Source: Gymnorhina tibicen (lineage: Eukaryota > Chordata > Aves > Passeriformes > Artamidae). From it: a DNA stretch of 64,000 nt. The notes beneath the pieces are model-generated. The model saw only the letters and a list, made by a program, of their open reading frames with translations, searched no databases and had not been told where the DNA came from. Both the position numbers and the translations under genes were made by a program. The DNA lies in the NCBI GenBank assembly GCA_013399875.1, contig VXAZ01001688.1, positions 1,448,755 to 1,512,754 on the forward strand. Reading direction: 5' to 3'. Within the stretch, counting starts at the first letter, position 1, and each line of letters begins with the position of its first letter. Of this stretch, positions 57,001 through 64,000 are shown one piece after another.

Positions 57001-60000
57001 AGACTGGGTGGGAGGAGAAGCAGAGAGTAAGAAAAGAAGCAAATGAGGCACCACTCTCATTTTTGGGGGCTGGGGGGTCAGCTCACTCCTCAGTAAGACT
57101 TCATAGTGGGGTCAGGTGAAACACCACAGCAGAGCAGGGAGCCCTGGAGCAGCAGTGATGTTTAGCTGGTCCTCCCCCATCACTGCCAAAAATCCACAGG
57201 TAAAGGCTTACCCCAAGTCTCACCAGCACCCAGACAGCTCAAACACGCACAAGAAGGGAGATGCAAACCCAAAGCAAAGGCTAAAGATGGTAAAATAACC
57301 TCCAGCAGCCCAGGGTGGATGGAGCTTCCCTCCACCTTCCCCCAGAGTCCACGCTTCCAGCCACCAACACCACAATGCTCCCCAGATGGATGCTGCCACT
57401 GGTCCCACCATCACTTGGTGGGACCCCACACAAAGCTGGGGTTCAAACAAAACACACAGAGTGTGGCAGTTTTGCTTGGAAACTCACTCACAAAATCTGT
57501 TTTCAGATCTCTTCTGAGGAGAGATCTTACATCTCATAAAAGTCGACAGCCCAGATGCATCACAAATCCAAAATTTACATTGTTTTGAAAGCAAAATTTA
57601 AGCTAGACTTCACAAAAGGCTTGACCTTCACTGCATTTTAGTGTCAGGAAAAGTGTGCTTAGAAATCAAACACAGCATAGTCAAATCATCTCCAAGTCTG
57701 AAAGCAGCTTTTTAAACCCAAAACCTCAAAGCTAAGCCAGGTGATTCGCAGGAATGTTGTTCATCTCAACCCCCGGGACTGGGAAGGAGAACATTTATCT
57801 TTTGTTTATTAACAACTCCAAAACTTTAGGAGCTTTTTTTTTTTTATTATTAAAGGCCAACCATACTTAATTTCCAATTTGGATGTGCAGACCAACACCT
57901 GGAGAATATGCTAAAATGTAAAACCCCTGGGAAGATTGCCCCTCTTGCACCAAAACCACAGCAACCTCCAGCTTTGAGGCTAACAGGTTCCCAGCCCTCC
58001 CCTCACAGGAAACCTCGGACCCTTACTAATTGGCAGAAACTCATTAAGCTGCTGGTGATCCCAAGCACAGACACAGCAAAGGGACTCAGCCAAGTCCTGG
58101 TCAGACAAAAAGAGGACCATAAATGACACCCTTAATTAAAGCACACAGCCCCTTTAGGTCACCTGGGGCAGTGGAAACCCTTTGGAATCTCCACCAGGCT
58201 GTCCTGGTGCTCTGCAAGGGCCACAGCAGAGCCTGGAGCAGGAGCAGGGCTGGCAGCCAGGGAGAGGAGCCCCATGGATTACAAGGGGCTCAGCACAGAC
58301 ATTGCACCTGTGTGCAGCTTTAAGGCAACACCCGTTCTGAAGATGTTTCAAAGTCCTAAGAGTGGGGGGAGAGTTTAACAACTGTATTAAAAAATAGACA
58401 TCTCAAAGACTATTTCACTGCATCTTCAGCACTTCAGGTATCACTTCTGTGCGTGGCAGAACACATTCAGCCATCCCCCCTTTGTTATTTACTGCTTTTC
58501 TGGGAGAAACCACTGCCCTCACGCTGCCTGCTGAAGGAGAGACAAGCCACAGCCAGAGAAAGCAGATCCCATCACACTTGTTCCACCGGGCAGAGCAGCA
58601 AAAGCATAACCAGCTACGCCAGAAGACATCCATGAACTGAGTTTGGCCTGTGCTCACACAAAACAAGGGTCAGACCCCCGCAGAAGGAGCCAGCTCACTG
58701 AAACCCCTTCTAAAGCAGCTTCCCAGCTGCCCTGGGCCAGGCCTGCTGTAGATATGGACCGGGTGAGTCCTGATTCGCAGCCTAGAGGAACGAGCAGAGC
58801 AACCCCCTTTGCAGTAAGTAACTCCATTAGCCCTGATCTGACACAGCTGCCTGGAGCAGAGATCCCCAGGGCAGGAGCGGGTGTCTAACTCCCCACCACT
58901 GGCGTGCTCACAATCAGTCAGGTGCTTAATCCAACAGGATTCACCCTTCCAAGGCTCAAAAACCCCTTAGCAGCAGACACAGAGGTGGCAGCACAGGCTG
59001 GGATAGGAAGAACCTTTAAAAACATCCCCTAATGATAAAAAAAGCTGAAGCTGTGCGTAGACTTTTGGGCAGTTTGCCCTCAAAGACCAAATCACCTTAG
59101 AAGAAGCAGCGATAGCTCCCTTTGTGCCCCTGTGCACCAAGTCCTCCAAGCTCCCAGTGTGGCACCCTTTGGAGATGCTCCTGCTGCCCACCCCAGCCAA
59201 ATTTTAAGGTACCAAAAGTGTCTGTGCTTGTGCTGTGCCCAGGCCACCACGAGAACCACAGCCCAGGGTTTTAAAGAACAGAAGAGCAACCACTGCTCAC
59301 GGAAAAGGCAACATCGTTTTCCCTACGGCCGTTTCACCAGGAGAGAGTCACCCCAAGAGAGGGCCTCGCTCAGATTGTAAGGAAGCAGATGAATAAAACA
59401 GAAGTGAGATAGCAGTTAATACACGAAGTCAATAAATCCATTGTCCCTTTCCCCACGACTCGGCTCCATCCCGCTGATCCCGGCAGCCCGACACGGCCAG
59501 CCAGCCACTCCACTCGCTACCCAGCTGGCTTCTTTCACCAAATAAGGTCCATTCCCACTCGTCAGCACAGGCATGAGCAGCTACAGCCTATAAATCCCAT
59601 CAGAGACAGCACAAAGCTCACACATAACCCATCTTCTGTTCGGCAAAGCGCCTGGGCCCTGAACCAGGAGACTCCTTGGGTGGGTGCAAGGAACAAGCGT
59701 CGCTGGCAAGCGGGAAAGCTCGTGCCCCTGGAGCAAAGTCTGGGAAACACTGGGACAACAACCTGACAGCAGCTCCCCCAGCTCAGGGCAGGGCTCTGCA
59801 TCCCCTGGTCTGACAGCATCTCCACAGCACCACTATCGCTCCTCCCGAAACCTGTGCTGGCCTCACTTCTCCTCGCACGGACACGAGCGGACGTCATGGA
59901 CCGCAGCGGCCCCAAAGTACGTAGCTCAACAGCAGAAATGCAACACGACAGCTGGCATTCATCACGGAGCTGGGAGAGCCCTCCCTTTCAGCATCACCAA

Positions 60001-60200
60001 AGGCCCAAGGGGGCTCAGCACTGCTCGGGGTGCCCGGCCCTAAGCCCGACTCCAGGCCTAGCTCTGTCTGCCGGGGCCAGGCAGCCCCTGGTGCCAACAC
60101 CATCCCCAGTGAAAACTCAGCACTTGCTTTTCTCCAGCCGGTACGGAACACAAAGTCACACCAGCCGTCTGGCCCTTGTTAGCATTAAAAATTAAAGACA
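54100..60200. other. Unique sequence up to the gene end
   Basis: No repeat body, RNA gene or exon is supported in this 6-kb stretch. T runs lie at about 54,839-54,850 and 57,835-57,846. Overlapping frames up to 159 codons (56,142-56,621 minus, 56,259-56,712 plus in three frames) reflect GC-rich composition with few stops and not coding. No CR1 is visible in this part. Confidence 0.4.
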
Positions 60201-60227
60201 GAGCAAACAAAACCTAAAGCTCCAACA

Positions 60228-60233
60228 TTTATT
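60228..60233 (-). terminator. Poly(A) signal AATAAA
   Basis: TTTATT on the plus strand within CAACATTTATTATGG. It is the distal of two signals in the proposed terminal exon. Cleavage would be expected near 60,205-60,215. Confidence 0.45.
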
Positions 60234-60276
60234 ATGGCAATTTCCCACCCACCCACAGACCTACACTGTGTTTTGC

Positions 60277-60282
60277 TTTATT
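60277..60282 (-). terminator. Poly(A) signal AATAAA (proximal)
   Basis: TTTATT on the plus strand within TTTTGCTTTATTTTTAATTC. About 45 bases before the distal signal in transcript order, so either could be used. Confidence 0.42.
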
Positions 60283-60430
60283 TTTAATTCATCACATCAG
60301 ATGTGCCTCCCGAGGAATGGCACGTTGAGGGGATAACCAACAGGCCGGGTTGTCCACGAGAGCAAGACAGTCTTTTCCATGGGGAAAGGAGCCAGTCGAA
60401 GCCATCATTAAGCCCTTGACCTTGGTGGGT

Positions 60431-60492
60431 GGGTTTTTTTCGCTTGTTTGTTTTTAGAAAATGAAAAAAGAAACAAATGAACAAAAAAACCC
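60431..60492. repeat. Imperfect inverted repeat within the proposed 3' UTR
   Basis: GGGTTTTTTT (60,431-60,440) pairs perfectly with AAAAAAACCC (60,483-60,492), and TTTGTTT (60,447-60,453) pairs with AAACAAA (60,471-60,477) after an asymmetric internal loop. Transcribed on the minus strand, it could fold as a long A/U-rich hairpin. It may also be two decayed simple repeats. Confidence 0.7.
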
Positions 60493-60799
60493 CCAAAAAA
60501 ACCAGAAAACCAACCCCAAAGAAGTGTTGTACTCTATTACAAAATATAAATACGATAGTCTTGCAGGCAGGAGGAGCCCGGGGAGCGCTGCCTTCGGCGG
60601 GTGACTCCTCAGGCTCTCCCGGGGATGCGGCGAGCCAGCAGGACAGAGGCCACCTCCGGACGCCGAGACGCCGCCGGCCGCTCGCCCCAGCTTCACCTCC
60701 TTTCAGAATTTAAGTGCTCTTGAACTTCCATCCGAAAACTGCCAGACATCCGGGGCTCCCTGGGCGCTGCGCCAGCTGGGGGGGTACGCCGAACCTACA

Positions 60800-61950
60800 G
60801 AGAGCATGGGGACAGAGGAGAGAACAGGTGTGACATGGCCCACGGTGTGAGTCATTCCCTTATCCTACTTTTCCTTTTGTCTCTAACAACTAGGACACCC
60901 AACTGCCACAAAGGGATACGGCAGGACGGAGCCCTTCCTCTCTCTCAGGCCACGCTCTCGCATCCGGCATCCTCGGCACCACGCAGGAACCACAGGGATC
61001 ATTCAGGAAGAAGAACCTCTGGATTTTACTGGGCAAGGACCAAGCCCGCCTGTCTCGCAAACCTCCTCCTACTCTTTCCCAAACCCTCGTGGGCTTCCCC
61101 CAGGTGCTGAAGGCCCTCCTAAAGCCATCAGTGCTGTTAACACGGCACACGGCGGGTGGTTCGTGGAGGGCTTTTCCCAACTCCTGGCACGGTGGGTATC
61201 GCACGTCATGGGAGCGCGGTCGCGGCAGCGGAGCTCAAGCTGCACAGCCCCAGCCCACGCCCAGCAAAGCCATCCACTCCAGCAGCACAGGATGGGGCAC
61301 CGGGACAGCAATCATTCCCGGCTCTGAGCCCCTGCTTCAGCTCCCTCACCCAGCACCGCGCTACCCAGGCGACAGGCTAAGGGCTACACTGGTGGCAAGG
61401 CTGGCACATCATCAACACACCCTTCAAAATCCACCTTGGCAGCCCAACGGGGAGCTGCTTTCCATGGAATTTACTTCATTAATACCTAAAAGAGTGGTTA
61501 AAGGGCTACTACACGTGAGCTGCCATCAGGACTTAGTAACCAGCTCCTTCCTAGGCCAGATCTTCACTGGGTGTTAACTGGAGCGTCTCCTCTGAAGCGA
61601 AGAGCACCACGCCCGACTTCCCTCCGGGGGTGGGGGGCTTGTTGCTGCTGCCGTCTGTGCCCAGCAGTTTCCAGGCTAATGTTAAAGCTGGGTGAGACTT
61701 CCAAGGCAGCCAAGAGCAGCACAGACATCCCGGCCACAAGCACACCACCACTGCAAAGCTTAAGTCCTGCCAAGGGGCACAAAACCTTGGGGTTCCCCCA
61801 CGCCTCCTGCCCCTCCTGCATCCCTGTGGCTCACTGGAAACCAGCAGCCGAGCATCTGGGCTCGAGGAGCAGCATCTCTTCAGCAGCTCTGGCAAAGAGC
61901 CCTCTGGGCAGTATCACTCTCTCCTAGTCAATACTACAATTTGTCCATGC
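60800..61950 (-). other. Intervening region, probably intronic to the minus-strand gene
   Basis: GC-rich DNA between the two proposed 3' ends. No coding exon can be supported: frames up to 162 codons (61,089-61,577 plus) have no domain. If the 60.8-kb acceptor is real, this lies within the last intron of the long isoform. Confidence 0.3.
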
Positions 61951-61974
61951 ATCCGCCAAAAGGGGGTTTCAACC

Positions 61975-61980
61975 TTTATT
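61975..61980 (-). terminator. Poly(A) signal AATAAA
   Basis: TTTATT on the plus strand within AACCTTTATTGGAGG. Cleavage would be expected near 61,950-61,965. Supports a 3' end independent of the one at 60.2 kb. Confidence 0.42.
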
Positions 61981-62710
61981 GGAGGAAAAAAGAGAAGGAG
62001 GGTAAGTAAGAGTAAGAGTAGCTGGTATCTCTTTACTGTTTGGTACAAACTCTGCACTTAGATAAACCCCAAAACTGTATCTCATCAGATACGCCACAGC
62101 CTCCTGAATGTCAAGCAAAGACATGGTATCACTTATTCCCGTATTATCTCAGCCCTTGGAAACATAATAAATATGAAACATCTGTAGTCTAAATTCTGGG
62201 TACTGTTTCAGCGCCTTCATTACATTAATCATTCAATTTGGAGGAGATTAGACACGAAAGGGTCTGTGCCATAAAACCATGTTCCTCCTCAAAAGTTGAC
62301 GGGGGCTTGAGATTTTAACAATAGAGACGCTGTTACCCAAATATCACTTATTCCTAGAGACATCTTTTTGCACAGAAACAGGGAAGTTTCCAGGGAGCGC
62401 AGGTCACGCGTGCACGGGATGCCAAAGCAGCTCGAGAGCACACGGTGGGGCCTGGGACATCCGTGCCCCAGCCCAACAAACGTCAGTGGGTTCATCACAC
62501 CATTAACTTATCGCCCCTGGCAGAAAACCACCACGTTCGTGAACATCTGCTTTGGTGTCGGGGTGACAGCTCGCTGCCACTCGCAAGCTACGCTCTCGCC
62601 AGCCGGTGTTCAGACAATTCCTCCTACAGCAGGGGCTGCTTCTCCCGCAGCTCCTTTTCCTCCGAACCACCGCCCCTGCCCTGTGTGCCACGCGGCGCCC
62701 GCTGGGCTCG

Positions 62711-62758
62711 TTTAGCTCTGGGAAACCTGGAAAATTTAGCTTTGGGAAACCTGCGAAT
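62711..62758. repeat. 24-bp tandem duplication
   Basis: TTTAGCTCTGGGAAACCTGG plus AAAA is followed directly by TTTAGCTTTGGGAAACCTGC plus GAAT. Two copies, differing at three or four positions, within the proposed 3' UTR. Confidence 0.9.
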
Positions 62759-63879
62759 CACACGCGTCACTGTGCCACTTAATAAAGAAGTCAATTGTTT
62801 GCTTTCCACTGGTTAATCTTGTAGCAGCACAGGTCTGCCTAGTGATCCCTGTATATGGATATATGCAGATGCCTATCTATATGCTTCTACAGACGATTAT
62901 TTCATAAGTAAAATACAGTACAGGGAAAGGCAGTGGGACGATGACCACTGTGGGACCGACACAGGGTACAGCGCCCGCTCTGAAAGACAGCCAGGCTACG
63001 CTCAACCCCGGGCACAGCTAACCCAAGTCCTCTAGAAAACACCTCCACCGTGGTCCCAACAACCAGCAATAAAAAAAGGGACAGGGAGGGGGGAGACCGG
63101 ACTCCGTACAGGTATTTCATGGCACGGGATCAAAAGATGGGTCATCAAGGCAGCTGCAAAGCACATCCCTGTGGACGCCAGCCCTCCAGGGAACAGCCAG
63201 TGTCCATGCCTGTCACCTCGAGCTCACCATGCAAGGGCTGGACTCTGCCTCCCCTGCGCTGTGCTAGGGATCCCTCTGGCACAGCTCCAGCTCCAGCCAG
63301 TGGGTACCAGCCTGCTGAAGGGGAGCGCAGCTCGGGGAGCACTGCCGGCACCTTTCCAGCCCTCCCGCACTCTCATCCCACTAGCCCAGACAACAAAACC
63401 TTCATTCCTCCTCTTCCAGGATTAAAATGGAGCTTTACTACATTCTTTTCAAATCTCTCTTAGAAAAGGAATAATTTTTTTCTTTAGATAGGTATTTCTG
63501 TCTTTTTTTTAAATTCCAAACCTCCCCTTCAGAAGGCGCCGGGCAAAATACAGGCAACAAACGATGCCATCACAAGAAGACGACAGAACAACTGGAAGGT
63601 TTTACAGAAATCAAAAAAAGGAAAAGAAAAAAAAAGTATTAAATCCATTACACTAGGAACAGCAAGAGACAATATCACAGCGGTACGTGCTTTAATAAAG
63701 TAAAGAGATGCTGCAACATGCAGTATTTGTCAAACTGACAACAAACACAGACCCCTAAGGGGGGAACAGGGGGGACCTGAACTCCGGATTTTAGAGACAA
63801 TGCACAGAAACCTGCAATTCCCACCAAAAAAAATATCAAAGCCTGGAGAGAAAAGAGGGGTGCTCCCAGCTCCAGGCAG

Positions 63880-64000
63880 GAGCGGGGCTGGGAGCTTCGG
63901 GCCGGGGTCAGTGCGATCCCGGAGCCGCGGCGGGAGACCTCGGCCCCCCGAGAGAAATCAGCTCCTGCCCACGCGCCCGCATGCGCCAGTGGCTGATTTC
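63880..64000. other. GC- and CpG-rich window edge
   Basis: CpG dinucleotides cluster in CTTCGGGCCGGGG, GATCCCGGAGCCGCGGCGGG and CACGCGCCCGCATGCGCC. It runs off the window, so I cannot tell whether it is a CpG island, coding sequence of the minus-strand gene or GC-rich UTR. Confidence 0.4.

Larger units (their letters stand above)
60205..60794 (-). other. Candidate 3'-terminal exon of an unidentified minus-strand gene
   Basis: Read leftward, CCTGTTCTCTCCTCTGTCCC, then CATGCTCTCTGTAG is an excellent 3' splice site with plausible branch sequences just upstream (GTCACAC, ACTCACAC). The exon begins at 60,794. All three frames then end within about 100 bases: 33 codons to TGA at 60,693-60,695, 27 codons to TAA at 60,710-60,712, and 29 codons to TGA at 60,703-60,705. 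The last, ending GSSRALKF, and the second, ending GWKFKST, are both plausible C-terminal tails, but the frame cannot be chosen without the upstream exon. Downstream sequence is AT-rich like a 3' UTR, and contains AATAAA at 60,277-60,282 and 60,228-60,233. I do not recognise the gene. The coding body would lie to the right of this window. Confidence 0.42.
61955..64000 (-). other. Candidate long 3' UTR of an unidentified minus-strand gene (partial)
   Basis: Read leftward from 64,000 the sequence has no long domain-bearing frame and alternates T-rich stretches (for example 63,600-63,660, 63,470-63,520) with unique sequence. It runs to an AATAAA at 61,975-61,980 inside CCTCCAATAAAGGTTG. It lacks interspersed repeats across 2 kb, which is usual for 3' UTRs of regulatory genes. 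The GC-rich right edge (63,880-64,000) could be the last coding part or proximal UTR, with stop codons present in two minus-strand frames there. No peptide is recognised. Alternatively this is intergenic DNA. Confidence 0.35.

Noticed and set aside
1..64000. Bacterial-type operon, prophage, insertion sequence or endogenous retrovirus
   Set aside because: No long domain-bearing frames, no LTR pairs, no gag/pol-like sequence. All interspersed repeats seen are CR1 or MIR-type.

Overview
The window looks like bird nuclear DNA. The evidence is eight short 3'-terminal fragments of the CR1 non-LTR retrotransposon, the characteristic interspersed repeat of avian genomes, together with low repeat content, sparse short microsatellites and worn MIR-type SINE relics. 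There are no bacterial operons, phage genes, CRISPR arrays, rRNA genes or intact tRNA genes. The species and chromosome cannot be fixed from the sequence alone.

About 60 kb (1-60,200) has no protein-coding exon that I can name. It reads as a gene desert or a very large intergenic or intronic interval. It contains (i) CR1 3' ends at about 4.3, 7.8, 10.4, 17.1, 19.5, 23.6, 34.8 and 40.7 kb; (ii) MIR-like SINE relics, best at 12.9, 32.4 and 33.3 kb; (iii) blocks of AT-rich, TAAT-rich, low-repeat sequence at about 2.9, 8.3, 11.1, 12.7, 13.6, 14.1-14.5, 28.5, 33.2, 36.4, 43.1-44.0, 45.2, 49.7 and 53.9 kb that look like conserved noncoding or enhancer DNA, although conservation cannot be tested here; (iv) an isolated CpG island at 51.36-51.78 kb and two weaker CpG-rich stretches at 39.7-40.15 and 47.1-47.7 kb, the latter holding a perfect 32-bp x 3 minisatellite.

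The right end (about 60.2-64.0 kb) looks like the 3' end of a gene on the minus strand. At 60,794 there is a strong splice acceptor (long pyrimidine tract, then CTCTCTGTAG), followed by a tail with stops in all three frames within about 100 bases and two AATAAA signals at 60,277-60,282 and 60,228-60,233. Separately, 61.95-64.0 kb has the texture of a long 3' UTR read leftward, ending at an AATAAA at 61,975-61,980. The simplest reading is one minus-strand gene, with its coding body beyond position 64,000, that uses alternative 3' ends. I cannot name the gene. A weaker candidate terminal exon, also on the minus strand, lies at 28.5-28.7 kb.

Most open reading frames of 60-210 codons in the window are chance frames without recognisable domains and are not annotated as genes. 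Confidence is high for CR1 and simple repeats, moderate for the CpG island and the minus-strand gene end, and low for enhancer-like blocks and SINE relics.
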